Assembly (NCBI GenBank): GCA_942492855.1
Contig: OW818647.1
Coordinates: forward strand, 1,922,001-1,986,000
DNA: 64,000 nt
Direction of reading: 5' to 3'
DNA from: G963677485 sp942492855
GTDB taxonomy: Bacteria; Armatimonadota; HRBIN16
Within the stretch, counting starts at the first letter, position 1, and the number at the start of each line of letters is the position of its first letter. Positions 52,170 through 61,873 of this stretch are shown piece after piece. The position numbers and the translations under genes are program-made. The notes under the pieces were generated by a model. That model did not search any database. It saw only the letters and a program-made list of their open reading frames with translations, and was not told the DNA's origin.

Positions 52170-53561
52170 ATGTCTCGTCGCCCTAATATACTGTTCATCA
52201 TGGCAGATCAGCACCGATACGACTGCAACGGCTACACCGGCCACCCGATGGTTCGCACTCCGAACCTGGATAAGTTGGCCGCGTCGGGAACACGCTTCAG
52301 CAGCGCGTATACGCCCTGCCCCGTGTGCAGCCCCACGCGCCAGAGCCTGCTATGCGGCCTGTGGCCTGAAACCCACGGCGGTACCTGGAACCCCGGAGGA
52401 TGCATCCCGCCGAAGGGCTTCGACGCACCGACCGTGACCGCCTTGATGGCCGAAAGCGGCTACCGGCAAGGCCATGTGGGCAAGTGGGGAGTGGCACCCG
52501 CCACGCCGCAAGATTGCGGTTTCGTGGATGCCATCGGGCAGGGAGGCTACGCGGCCTACCGCGCGTCGCAGAATGTGGGCGATCCGACCATGGATGCCTA
52601 CGCGTGGTTCGGCGGCGAAGACCCCGCTGCACCAGAGCAGACCTTAACCCACTGGCGTGCGCGTCAGGCGATTGGCCTAATGGAGCAGTATGTGCAAGGC
52701 GACCAGCCCTGGCACCTGCGTCTGGACTTCAGCGAGCCGCACCTGCCGTGCGTGCCATCCCAGCACTTCCTCGATATGTACAATGCGGAGGATATCGAGC
52801 AGTGGGGTAACTTCCCGGACAGCTTCATCGGAAAGCCGTATATCCATCGCCAGCAGTTGGCCTCCTGGGGGTTGACGGAGATGCAGTGGTCTGACTGGCA
52901 GCGGTATCTGCGCCGCTACTTCGCGATGCTCAGCCAGGTCGACGATGCCGTCGGCACGGTGCTGCAAGCCCTCCAAGCCAGCGGTGCTGCGGAGAACACC
53001 ATTGTGATTTACAGCACAGACCACGGTGACGCCGCCGGCAGCCATGGCATGATCGATAAGCACTACACCCAGTATCAAGAGCTGGTTCATGTGCCGCTGC
53101 TTATCCGCTGGCCCGGGGTCACCAAGCCGGGCAGCGTGTGTGATGAGTTTGTGATGCACGCACTGGACCTCTCCGCCAGCCTGTGCGACTGGTCGGGTGT
53201 GCCGGAGCCCGAGCTGATGCACGGCCGATCCCTGCAGCCGCTGTTGAACGGTGAAACCCCCGAAGACTGGCGGAAATACGCATACGGCACCTACAACGGC
53301 CAGCAGTTTGGTCTGTTCACCCAGCGCATGGTGTGCAACCACGAATGGAAATATGTGTGGAACCTGACCGATGTGGACGAACTATATCACCTGCCGGACG
53401 ACCCGTGGGAGATGCAGAACCTGGTGGCCGATCCGGCGCATGGGGATGTGCTCAAGGAGCTGCGTTTGGAGCTGCTACGCCATCTGCGCGAGCGCAAGGA
53501 GCCCACGGTCGACAGCCCCTGGGCGGCCGACCAGCTCCAACTCGGCTGGAAGCTGACGTAG
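52170..53561 (+). CDS. Type I sulfatase (alkaline phosphatase superfamily)
   Basis: A 463-residue protein, ATG at 52170 with GGAGG eight bases before. RRPNILFIMADQHRYD begins with the metal-binding Asp region; TPCPVCSPTRQSLLCG contains the sulfatase signature C-S-P-T-R with Cys53 as the residue to be converted to formylglycine by a maturase (none in the window). GGAGHVGKW-type block appears as GHVGKWGVAP, and IYSTDHGDAAGSHGMIDKHY supplies the second metal site. No signal peptide, so the substrate is probably handled in the cytoplasm after uptake, or export is by another route. Last gene of an operon with the glycosidase and acyltransferase; points to sulfated glycans. Confidence 0.93.
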   Translation: MSRRPNILFIMADQHRYDCNGYTGHPMVRTPNLDKLAASGTRFSSAYTPCPVCSPTRQSLLCGLWPETHGGTWNPGGCIPPKGFDAPTVTALMAESGYRQGHVGKWGVAPATPQDCGFVDAIGQGGYAAYRASQNVGDPTMDAYAWFGGEDPAAPEQTLTHWRARQAIGLMEQYVQGDQPWHLRLDFSEPHLPCVPSQHFLDMYNAEDIEQWGNFPDSFIGKPYIHRQQLASWGLTEMQWSDWQRYLRRYFAMLSQVDDAVGTVLQALQASGAAENTIVIYSTDHGDAAGSHGMIDKHYTQYQELVHVPLLIRWPGVTKPGSVCDEFVMHALDLSASLCDWSGVPEPELMHGRSLQPLLNGETPEDWRKYAYGTYNGQQFGLFTQRMVCNHEWKYVWNLTDVDELYHLPDDPWEMQNLVADPAHGDVLKELRLELLRHLRERKEPTVDSPWAADQLQLGWKLT

Positions 53562-53582
53562 GGGGAGTCTCACGCGGTTAAT

Positions 53583-53617
53583 AACCGGCGCAGTTTTCCC
53601 TTTCCGCGCCGGTTTTT
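53583..53617 (+). terminator. Terminator of the sulfatase operon
   Basis: AACCGGCGC (53583-53591) pairs with GCGCCGGTT (53606-53614), ending in a run of T. Confidence 0.85.
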
Positions 53618-53619
53618 GT

Positions 53620-53972
53620 CTGAACCACGGATTACACGGATGGCTCGGATAGGTTCGGATGGAGAGGGAGGCTATCCGCCAGACCGCGCCGGCGATTCGT
53701 CTGAACCACGGATGACTCGGATGGCACGGATTGGTTCGGATGGGGAGGGAGGCTAACCGCCAGACCGCGCCGGAGACGGGCTGCACAGCGGTCGGAAGCG
53801 TACTGAGAAACCGGCGCGGTCAAATACCCTCTGTGTTCCTCTGTGGCCTCTGTGGTTCGATTTCCTCCCCTCCCCATCCGTGTAATCCTATTAATCCGTG
53901 TCATCCGTGGTTCAGACAATACCTCTCCACCCCCTCCGCGACCTCCGCGTCTCCGCGTGAGAAAACCCCCCA
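53620..53972. repeat. R5 and R2 repeat block, no gene
   Basis: Three CTGAACCACGGAT-type R5 stretches (53620-53660, 53701-53740 and, reversed, 53879-53918), a partial R2 at 53671-53698 and a full reversed R2 at 53751-53821. It separates the convergent sulfatase and VanW genes. Confidence 0.8.
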
Positions 53973-54764
53973 CTACCTACCCTCGAGCACCAGCCGGTTC
54001 ATCACGGGGTATACGCTCAGGCCCAGCCGCTCGGTCTGGCCCGCCCGCGGGCCTTTGATGAAGTGCCGCGTGGTGAATGCGCGCAAGCCGGGCATCCCCT
54101 TATTGACCACCTTCCGGCTGCCGGAAGCGATATACCGGTTATACCGCAGCACCGTACTGGGTTGGGCCCAGGCACTCACATCGCTGCTGACACTGGCCAT
54201 CGGCCCTTCTTCCCTGCCGAGTATCTGCATCACCAGCCCATCGCGTTGCTGGGTGCAGTGCAGGCGCACGGGGTAAGGGTGGGGGTTATGCAGTATCAGG
54301 TCCACACCGGGTTGGGCCACGGCCGCGTCCCTGCCGACGGGGGTGTAGGTTGGAGCCCAGTTATGGGGGTGCCGCTGCACAATGTCCAGCCCCGCTATCA
54401 GCGCGGCGTTATATAGCGCGCTGCTGGTCTGGCACACGCCGCCTCCCCAGTCGATCTCCATCTGGCCATCATAGCTCACCGGGGCCTGCACGTAGCCGCG
54501 TGAGGCCGTCCATTGCCCCACCGTGTTATTGAAGGAGAACGTGCCGCCCGGTTGTATCAGCTTTCCTTCCAGTGCAGACGCCGCCCTGACGCAGTTGAGC
54601 CTCTGGCCTGCCGTGCGTTGGGTCAATGGCGTATAGAACTGACCAAGCACGCTGGCTTCTGGCACCTCTGGGCCGGGATGTAACACCCAGCCCAGCATGG
54701 CACCCGCTAACAGCAGGCCCGATAACACCATCGGAACTTTATACCTCACCGGATGGTCACCCAT
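53973..54764 (-). CDS. VanW family protein, membrane-anchored
   Basis: A 263-residue protein at the end of an overlapping operon (19-base overlap if ATG at 54764 is used; GTG at 54749, giving a 4-base overlap, is equally likely). One N-terminal membrane helix (VPMVLSGLLLAGAMLGWVL). The VanW core is clear: LIQPGGTFSFNNTVGQWTAS, APVSYDGQMEIDWGGGVCQT and SSALYNAALIAGLDIVQRHP. The family was named from vancomycin-resistance clusters; its biochemical role is unknown, and it is often linked to cell-wall proteins. Coupling to an alpha-2-macroglobulin here suggests an envelope task. Confidence 0.9.
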   Translation of the reverse strand: MGDHPVRYKVPMVLSGLLLAGAMLGWVLHPGPEVPEASVLGQFYTPLTQRTAGQRLNCVRAASALEGKLIQPGGTFSFNNTVGQWTASRGYVQAPVSYDGQMEIDWGGGVCQTSSALYNAALIAGLDIVQRHPHNWAPTYTPVGRDAAVAQPGVDLILHNPHPYPVRLHCTQQRDGLVMQILGREEGPMASVSSDVSAWAQPSTVLRYNRYIASGSRKVVNKGMPGLRAFTTRHFIKGPRAGQTERLGLSVYPVMNRLVLEGR

Positions 54765-57700
54765 TCGGCCGGTGTGGTGGCCCGCACCTGCGGTTCATAC
54801 ATATCGCTGACGACCACAGGCAGTGCGTTGTATCGCCCGGAGGTAGAGGCCTTCATCACGAAGCTCATCTCGCGGGTGCCCTTATCAAGCCAGCTCACCG
54901 CCATGGCCACCTCACGTTCACCGGTGACCTGAGTGTCCCACCAGTTGCTCCACTCCCAGCTTGTCAGCTTGCCGCGGTCTATTGGCTCCAGCCCGGCAGG
55001 AACGGGGCACTGCACCATCAGGTTGCGGAATGTCTTTGTGGCCACCAGACGGATCGTGACACGGTAGACCTGTCCCTGCTTCAACGCCCCACCGGATAGA
55101 ATCCGGCCCTGCACGGGCTTGATGCTGCGTGTGATGGTCAGGCCGGGTATCGATTCGGGCTGCATCTCCGTATTGAGATACTTCAGCGTTCCGCTGATGT
55201 GAACCGTGCCTTTGCGCTGCACTTGCACCTTCAAAGCACCATCCACTAAGCGGAGCGGCTCAGGCCGTAACACAGTTTCCGGCCGGAAGATGTCCTGCTG
55301 GCCGAAGCTCTTCTGGAAGACCTGCTTCCCGTTGAGCTTAATCGTGGCTTTGCGCTCACCGGTGAGCTCGTCATATGTCATCATGTATCGGCTGAGCCCG
55401 ATCAGTGCGAATGCGGTATCACGCGTGCTGACCCATCCTTCGCCTTTACGCGCGATGGCAAGCTGATCGATCAGCGGCCGCATCTGGCTGACCGGCAAGC
55501 CAAGCTCGCTTCCAGCCCATATCATGCAGCCCAGCTCCTCCACGCGGCTTCCACTCCAGTCGGTGCTGCCGCGCCGTGACGCCTTGTTGGCCGCATCGAA
55601 AGCCTGTTGGGCTTTTGCGCGCTCTCCAAGTTGCAGATAAGCCAGGCTGGCGATGGCCCACTGTGAGGCATCCGGCAGCGGCTTCTTCAGTGAGGGCAGC
55701 ATATCAAGCAGCTCCCTGGCGCGGTCACGGTGGGTGCTGGTTCTGGCCAGCACATACGCCACCAGTGTTTCGCGGGCATCAAAGCCTTTTTCTTTCGAGA
55801 GCTGTGCCAGTCCGTCGCCCCATTCGGTGGGGTTTTGCCGGCTGAAATGCCATCCGGCTTTGTAGGCCTCCATCAACCCATACAGCGCATACGCTGTCAT
55901 CCATGGGTCCTTGCTGCCAAATTCCCACCAGCCCCATGTGTAATCACTGGTTTGGGAGGTGAGCCGTGATACACCCATCATGCCGATGCGCTTGAGCTCT
56001 GGGTCCTCGGGCAGCCCCATCTTCTGTTGCAGATCGCGGCTGACCAGAGCGGGTAGGAAGGAGCTGGTAGTCTGCTCCACACACCCATACGGGTAGTGCT
56101 TCAAGTAATCAAGCCCACCCGTGAGTGAACCCGCCAGGCTGGGGCTGACCCGCAGTGTGAGCGCATGGTCAGGCAGGATGGCACCCACTGGCGGCTTGAG
56201 CGTCACTTGGTCGACCGCTCCGTGGCCCAGGTTGAAGCCCTGAACCTCCGAAACCGCCCGTGGGATCACATCAAGTTTGGTCAGAACGCCATCATGCTGG
56301 GTTCCGGCGGTCGCGGATATCTCCATACGGAGCTCCCCACTGCGCTCTGCGCGCACCTCCACGGGCATCATGCCCACATCACCAGCCCTGATGGACAGCT
56401 CAGTGTGTTTGTTCAGGCTGGCGGCTCCGGTGATATTTACCCGCAGCTTGGCCGTAATGGCCGCTTTGCTGTTGTTCTGCACCACCGCCATGAGCCGCGA
56501 TGTGTCGCCCTGCACCAAAAAGCGTGGGGCATCCAGCCGGGTAATCAGGCTCTTGGTGACCTCTATCCGGCCGACGCCCTGCCCGCTCTGCGCTTCGTAA
56601 GCCAGAGCGCGTGCGGTCAGTCGCCAGGTGGTGAGGTTGTCTGGCAGCCGGAAGCTGACAGTCGCCTCGCCATTCTGGTCGGTCATCACCGCCGGGTTCC
56701 AATAGGCGGTGTCACGGAACCGCTGGCGTAAGCGGTTGGGGTCGCTCTTGCTGTCACCCGAATAGTAATAGGTGTCGAAAGAGCTGGTCGTGCTCACCTC
56801 GCTGTAGACGTCCGGGAACAGCACCTGCTCCATCGGAGTGGTGTAGTCTTCGCTGATGCTGTAGATCGCCTCATCGACTGCTCCGAGGCACAGCTCTGCC
56901 TGCACCGGCTGGCCCTGAGAGTCGCTGGTCTGCAGCACCACGCTAGCCATCTCCCCTGGAGCCATGACGGGCTTTTTCGGGGTGATAGTGACTTGCATCG
57001 TCTGCTGCTTTCGGTCAATCACCAGATTCTGACTCGATTGCGTGAGCTGCTGCTGATCGACCGTCACCGCCCCGATGACCACTCCGGGCATCATCTCAGC
57101 GGTGACGGGAAGGGTGAAGCTCCCCACGCCGTTGTGCATCTCGACTACGCGCGGGTCACTCACCTCACGCCCTTCGACTGTGGCCATGACATATTTACAG
57201 GACGCAGCGGCCTTCACCAGCACCCTGGCAGTATCGCCTGGCAGGTATTTCTGTTTGTCCAGCATCACTTCCAGTTGGTCGACGGGTGGTTCATAGAGGT
57301 TATCATCGTTCGACACCACATAAAGCCACAGCTCTGACGTGATGCGACGGCCTCTGGAGTCTTTAGCGGTGACGCGTAGCTGAATGTCACCCGGCTTGTT
57401 GGTCGGGATGTTGATTAGGGCTTTACCCTGGCTGTCCATGGTCCACTTCACGGTTTGAAGCAGCTTCGGCTGCGATTGGCCGTCATTTGTCAGTTCGTCG
57501 AGTATGATCTCTGCCTGACCTGAAATCCCCTGTTGCTGCTTCCCATCGGGGGTCTGTGCCGTAATCTCGGCGGTGATGGGTTCGCTACGGGTGCAGAACC
57601 GTCGGTCACTGTTCACATATAGATCAAATGCGCCTTGTGCCAGGATTACCGAACTATTGGCGAATTCCATCTGGTTCCCCTGCGTCACATTGGCGTTGAG

Positions 57701-59389
57701 CCTCAGCTCGTAGTCGGATTTCGGCACTGTGTCTGAGGGGAAGTATGAGCTAATATTGGTGTCTATCTTGAAAACCGCATCACCTGATGCATCGGTAGTA
57801 CGTGTCTGGTTGATCACCTCATTGTCGCTTGGATACAACCTTGATTCCTTGACAAACCCGTAAACCCCCTGCCTTTCCACGATGCAGGACAGGCTGACCA
57901 CCGCACCGGCAACTGGGGTGCCAAAGAAGCTGCGTACTTGAGCTTTCACGGTCAGCGGCTGACCCTGTATCGCACGCTCTGTCTGTGGTACTAAGGCGAC
58001 CGTCATCTCTGGCTTGCGGTATTCGGAAACCACCACCGAACCGGAGAAGCTTCCACCCCGCATCCGCGCCTCGACCGTATAATAGCCGGCCGAAGACCAC
58101 TCCGGAAGCACGAAATCGCCCGATAGAGTGCCCCACTCGCTTAGTGATTTCGTGCCGGTCCATATCTCCATGTCGTTCGGGTCGCTGATTCTTACCGTGA
58201 CTGGCTGCGAGCCGGGTGATGTGCCGCGGCCATCCGCTACGTGTCTGGCGTACATCTTGTAGTAAACCCTCTGACCAGGGCGGTACACAGGGCGGTCGAA
58301 CACCACATTACCACGCAACGTGGGATCGGTACGCGGGGCATCCATGCTGGAATCGGGGGTACAGACCGCCAGTTGGTCCTCGTAAAATGCGTTGACCGTG
58401 AAGCGTCGTGGATCGCCGCTCGGGGCCAGTTTCATCGAAAACAGCCCGTCACGATCACTCTGCGCAGAGGCAAGCACCGGCACATCATCTGGTGTGACGA
58501 ATTCCGATCTTGATGATCCCTCAATGGGCCGCAGATGCGGTGAGGGTGTGCTTCCGTTGTCCAGCACCTCTATGTCCACGTCAGGCAGGGGCTTGCCATT
58601 CTGCAAGTCCACACAATACACCACCAGGCTGTTTCGCGCGTGCTTCATGACGAGACCTAAGCGTGTTACGGTGATCATGAATGAACAGCGTGCATCGGGT
58701 GTCTTTGCCACTATCAAATAGACGCCGGCTGCCAGAGCATCAATGGGCAGACGCTGGTTGACTGCGCCAGAACCCCTCCGCTGATGCAGCATCATCGGGC
58801 TGCGCCTCATCTCTTTGAGCGAGGGCGAAGGGGAGGGGTCGGAGCCCTTGGCGGCTTCCGTCAGCGCATTGCTCAAGCGCTGACCTTGTTTCAGGTATTG
58901 GTTCAGCAGGTATCCTTGCAGTTGGTAAAGCACCATCTCGCCTTTGGGCTTTGCGGTGATGCCATTGATACGCAGTTCGAGCTTCTTATCTGGCAGGAAG
59001 CATTCATTGGGGCTGCTGATAGAAAGGTTTGGCTGCGTCGGCTTCAAGGTGAAGGTATAGCTTTTCTCAGTGCCTGGTTCAATGGTTACTTTTTCCGACG
59101 GGGCGTCATATCCCTCCATGACGTCAAAATTCATGGTGTAGTCGTCCGGTAACATGCGGATAAACCGGCAGCGGCCATGTTTGTCGGTGGTTGCGACCAG
59201 ACGTTTGTAGTCTACGGACGAGTAGATGATCAGCTTAACATCGGCCAGGGGTAATTTGGTGTCCTTGGCTATCAGTGTGATGCTCAGATTGCCGCGCGAA
59301 GGCTCGCTCTGCACCATGACGGCCATGATGACAGCGAATGATATGAGCAGCAGCAGGCTAAGTAACCTGCCGAGTGGACTCAGCTTCAT
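54746..59389 (-). CDS. Bacterial alpha-2-macroglobulin with thioester motif
   Basis: A 1547-residue envelope protein; AGGAGG eight bases before the ATG at 59389. Uncleaved-type hydrophobic N-terminus (LLSLLLLISFAVIMAVMV). Then a carboxypeptidase-regulatory-like domain (about 33-118), macroglobulin domains with the MG2 block VVFDRPVYRPGQRVYYKMYA near residue 355, bait-type region, the A2M block AYWNPAVMTDQNGEATVSFR, and the thioester site YPYGCVEQTTS with Cys1103 and Gln1106, followed by the alpha-toroid (TSDYTWGWWEFGSKDPWMTA). Such proteins trap attacking proteases by thioester capture at the envelope. Usual partners are PBP1C-type enzymes; none is here. Its ATG overlaps the upstream stop as ATGA. 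Confidence 0.94.
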   Translation of the reverse strand: MKLSPLGRLLSLLLLISFAVIMAVMVQSEPSRGNLSITLIAKDTKLPLADVKLIIYSSVDYKRLVATTDKHGRCRFIRMLPDDYTMNFDVMEGYDAPSEKVTIEPGTEKSYTFTLKPTQPNLSISSPNECFLPDKKLELRINGITAKPKGEMVLYQLQGYLLNQYLKQGQRLSNALTEAAKGSDPSPSPSLKEMRRSPMMLHQRRGSGAVNQRLPIDALAAGVYLIVAKTPDARCSFMITVTRLGLVMKHARNSLVVYCVDLQNGKPLPDVDIEVLDNGSTPSPHLRPIEGSSRSEFVTPDDVPVLASAQSDRDGLFSMKLAPSGDPRRFTVNAFYEDQLAVCTPDSSMDAPRTDPTLRGNVVFDRPVYRPGQRVYYKMYARHVADGRGTSPGSQPVTVRISDPNDMEIWTGTKSLSEWGTLSGDFVLPEWSSAGYYTVEARMRGGSFSGSVVVSEYRKPEMTVALVPQTERAIQGQPLTVKAQVRSFFGTPVAGAVVSLSCIVERQGVYGFVKESRLYPSDNEVINQTRTTDASGDAVFKIDTNISSYFPSDTVPKSDYELRLNANVTQGNQMEFANSSVILAQGAFDLYVNSDRRFCTRSEPITAEITAQTPDGKQQQGISGQAEIILDELTNDGQSQPKLLQTVKWTMDSQGKALINIPTNKPGDIQLRVTAKDSRGRRITSELWLYVVSNDDNLYEPPVDQLEVMLDKQKYLPGDTARVLVKAAASCKYVMATVEGREVSDPRVVEMHNGVGSFTLPVTAEMMPGVVIGAVTVDQQQLTQSSQNLVIDRKQQTMQVTITPKKPVMAPGEMASVVLQTSDSQGQPVQAELCLGAVDEAIYSISEDYTTPMEQVLFPDVYSEVSTTSSFDTYYYSGDSKSDPNRLRQRFRDTAYWNPAVMTDQNGEATVSFRLPDNLTTWRLTARALAYEAQSGQGVGRIEVTKSLITRLDAPRFLVQGDTSRLMAVVQNNSKAAITAKLRVNITGAASLNKHTELSIRAGDVGMMPVEVRAERSGELRMEISATAGTQHDGVLTKLDVIPRAVSEVQGFNLGHGAVDQVTLKPPVGAILPDHALTLRVSPSLAGSLTGGLDYLKHYPYGCVEQTTSSFLPALVSRDLQQKMGLPEDPELKRIGMMGVSRLTSQTSDYTWGWWEFGSKDPWMTAYALYGLMEAYKAGWHFSRQNPTEWGDGLAQLSKEKGFDARETLVAYVLARTSTHRDRARELLDMLPSLKKPLPDASQWAIASLAYLQLGERAKAQQAFDAANKASRRGSTDWSGSRVEELGCMIWAGSELGLPVSQMRPLIDQLAIARKGEGWVSTRDTAFALIGLSRYMMTYDELTGERKATIKLNGKQVFQKSFGQQDIFRPETVLRPEPLRLVDGALKVQVQRKGTVHISGTLKYLNTEMQPESIPGLTITRSIKPVQGRILSGGALKQGQVYRVTIRLVATKTFRNLMVQCPVPAGLEPIDRGKLTSWEWSNWWDTQVTGEREVAMAVSWLDKGTREMSFVMKASTSGRYNALPVVVSDMYEPQVRATTPAEWVTIR

Positions 59390-60834
59390 CTTGCTGCCTC
59401 CTCACCCATCGTTCCGGGTACCCTCAGACTACGCCAAAGAGCCACTAGCAGGCATACCGCCATGGCCACAACCAAACCAATTTGAACCTCCTTCGAAACT
59501 GGCATATAACTGAGCGCAGGTCCAAATATCGCAGCACTGAACATGGCCAGGAAGACCGCCACCGATGTTCCCAGCGACTCCAGCTTCATGGCCCGGAAGC
59601 TCATGCCCACGATCATGCCTGAGAGTAAAGCGATCATCGCGCGGTCACCCCAGATCAGCATGAGCGCCAGCGGAGTGGCGAGATAGATGGTCACAGTCAC
59701 CAGGCTCACAAACGCCGATTCGGCCCAGCGTTCCAGGTCGATGGCTGGCATAGCGGTGATAAGGAATGTGCCGATCAGCAGGCTGATCAGGTCGTTGAAA
59801 TACTGCAGGTTCATTCTTTCTGAATCTAACAAATCCTGTAATGGCACCCGAATCAACGCTAAGGCCACCACCACCAGAACCATACTGTGTAGCAGGCGCT
59901 GAAACAGCGCCGCTCCCGCGATCGACCGTGCCAGCAGAGGGGTGGCCACGATCAATAGCGGAACCGCCGCTATTACCTGTCCATACCCTCTGGCGTCCCG
60001 AAAACCCAGAGCAGCCAGTGCGAGTGCCAGCAATCCGCCCGCTAACGCCGGGGTGTCGATACGAACCGGACGCGGGCTGAGGCTCTTTTGAGCCTCACAT
60101 AGCCAGAAGTAAAGCAACATGGGTAAAAGAGCAGTCGCGATGCCAATGCCGAGCGACAGTGTGTTGCCCTTGACCAGTTGAAAGGCCACCGTGGCCACCA
60201 GCGTGACCGCCGCACTCCATCCGATCATCGCTTTCAGCGAATCGCTGAACAGCATCGCCAGTCCGCCAAGCGCAATCAGCATGAGCGGCCATCCCCAATA
60301 TAAGCTGACGGGATCATTGGGAAGTAGTTTTGGGTGGTAGGACATCCCGAGTAACACGCCTGCGGCACCGAGTACCATCGCCATGGCGGAAATCTCGATC
60401 CGCCGCCGCTCCCAGCTTTCAGGCGCGGTATGCAGACCTATCGGCACCATGCAGATCAAAGCGCCCAGGGTGAATCCCATCACAGCCGGCGTGGGGTAAC
60501 CAGGTCGGAGCAGGCAAAGTGCGACCAATGCGATGGTTGGCAAAGTCAGCATGGCACTGGCTGCCACGCTGTGCGCCTTCAGATTGAGTGCCAGTTTTGT
60601 GATCAATCGGCCCATTAACGCACCCAGAAGCAGCGGAGCCCAGAGACCCTGGCCGGGCGATGCCGGATATTTGGTGGCCAGTGACAGCACGATGAGCAGT
60701 GCGACAGCGGATTCGCTGATGATCCATCCGTGGGGCAAAACACGAGAGAGACCATCTTTGCGTACGGCGAGTGCAGTCATCACGATACCAGGCAGGCAGA
60801 TTACCAGAGCGGCCAAACAGACAGATGTAAACAT
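59386..60834 (-). CDS. Polytopic membrane protein of unknown function, A2M-linked
   Basis: A 482-residue protein with about 13 hydrophobic segments spread over its whole length (for example LLIVLSLATKYP, LTLPTIALVALCLL, MLIALGGLAMLF, FLITAMPAIDL, VGLVVAMAVCLLVALW) and short hydrophilic loops. GAGGT is eight bases before the ATG at 60834. No transporter, flippase or glycosyltransferase motif is recognised. First gene of the operon with A2M (4-base overlap) and VanW, so it is probably their functional membrane partner. The pattern resembles general 'lipid II flippase-like' or O-antigen ligase-type proteins only in its number of helices. Confidence 0.75.
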   Translation of the reverse strand: MFTSVCLAALVICLPGIVMTALAVRKDGLSRVLPHGWIISESAVALLIVLSLATKYPASPGQGLWAPLLLGALMGRLITKLALNLKAHSVAASAMLTLPTIALVALCLLRPGYPTPAVMGFTLGALICMVPIGLHTAPESWERRRIEISAMAMVLGAAGVLLGMSYHPKLLPNDPVSLYWGWPLMLIALGGLAMLFSDSLKAMIGWSAAVTLVATVAFQLVKGNTLSLGIGIATALLPMLLYFWLCEAQKSLSPRPVRIDTPALAGGLLALALAALGFRDARGYGQVIAAVPLLIVATPLLARSIAGAALFQRLLHSMVLVVVALALIRVPLQDLLDSERMNLQYFNDLISLLIGTFLITAMPAIDLERWAESAFVSLVTVTIYLATPLALMLIWGDRAMIALLSGMIVGMSFRAMKLESLGTSVAVFLAMFSAAIFGPALSYMPVSKEVQIGLVVAMAVCLLVALWRSLRVPGTMGEEAAR

Positions 60835-60999
60835 TGCACAGACCTCACTTCAAGGGGCGTGATGGGTGATTTGGAGACACATATATAATAAGGATACCCG
60901 ACGACGCATGTGGAATGTCATACCCACTTGCCACAACTCCCCTACGGACGCCTGATCCGCAGGGGAGAGTTGCCGTAGCAGACCCTCGGAATCTGCTAT

Positions 61000-61070
61000 G
61001 TCCGGGGCGGTCTTTCAGTACGCTAACAATGGCAGAAGGCTATAGACCGCGCCGGTCTGGCGGATAGCCG
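61000..61070 (+). repeat. R3 repeat
   Basis: CCGGGGCGGTCTTTCAGTAC through CGGTCTGGCGGATAGCC, directly before the R1 array, as also at 24166. Confidence 0.85.
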
Positions 61071-61122
61071 AACCCGTCGACGCGAGGCTGGTCAGCCCAT
61101 ATCGCAGCCGGTTAGCCGCCCT

Positions 61123-61790
61123 GCCGCGGGTTTAGTCACCCCACGGGACTGGCGTCCCTTAACTGGGTTCCCTCACCGCGCGTCTAGGCATATGCAGCCC
61201 GTAAGCGGGCGCAGGGCACCCTCCGCCAGCGCCCGCTGGAGCGAAGCGACGCGGGCAGCCATATGATCAGCGATGGGTGATGGAGCCCCCTGGGGCGATG
61301 GAACCCGTCGACGCGAGGCTGGTCAGCCCATATCGCAGGTGAACAGCCACGCTGCCGCCGGTTTAGTCACCCCACGGGACTGGCGTCCCTTAACGGGGTT
61401 CCCTCACCGCGCGTCTAGCTATTTGCAGCCCGCGAGCGGGCGCAGGGCATCTTCCGCCAGCGCCCGCTGGAGCGAAGCGACGCGGGCAGCCATCTGATCA
61501 GCGATGGGTGATGGAGCCCCCTGGGGCGATGGAACCCGTCGACGCGAGGCTGGACAGCCCATATCGCAGGTGAACAGCCACGTTGCCGCGGGTTTAGTCA
61601 CCCCGTGAACGGGGTTCCCTCACCGCGCGTCTAGGCATATGCAGCCCGCAAGCGGGCGCAGGGCATCTTCCAACAGCGCCCGCTGGAGCGAAGCGACGCG
61701 GGCAGCCATCTGATCAGCGATGGGTGATGGAGCCCCCTGGGGCGATGGAACCCGTCGACTCGGGGTGGTCAGCCCATTTCGCAGGGTGCC
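61123..61790 (+). repeat. R1 tandem array, three units of 231 bp
   Basis: Units begin at 61123, 61354 and 61585 (GCCGCGGGTTTAGTCACC, one base changed in the second), exactly 231 bases apart; the third lacks about 19 bases of the first hairpin and is cut near 61790. Each unit strings together the hairpins GGGACTGGCGTCCC, GCCCGCAAGCGGGC, GAGCGAAGCGAC and GAGCCCCCTGGGGC. Confidence 0.92.
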
Positions 61791-61873
61791 CTCGGCCGAC
61801 GCTCGCCGGAACGCGGGCAATGGTGGGATGAGACGTAACACTAGATTCCCTAATGCTACCAAACGCCACAACC

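Larger units (their letters stand above)
60835..61873. other. Repeat block between the A2M operon and the GH2 gene
   Basis: The first 160 bases hold the A2M operon promoter region; the rest is R3 followed by the R1 tandem array. No gene. Confidence 0.7.

Noticed and set aside
61123..61790. CRISPR array
   Set aside because: The units are 231 bases long and repeat in full, without short repeats separated by unique spacers; no cas gene in the window.
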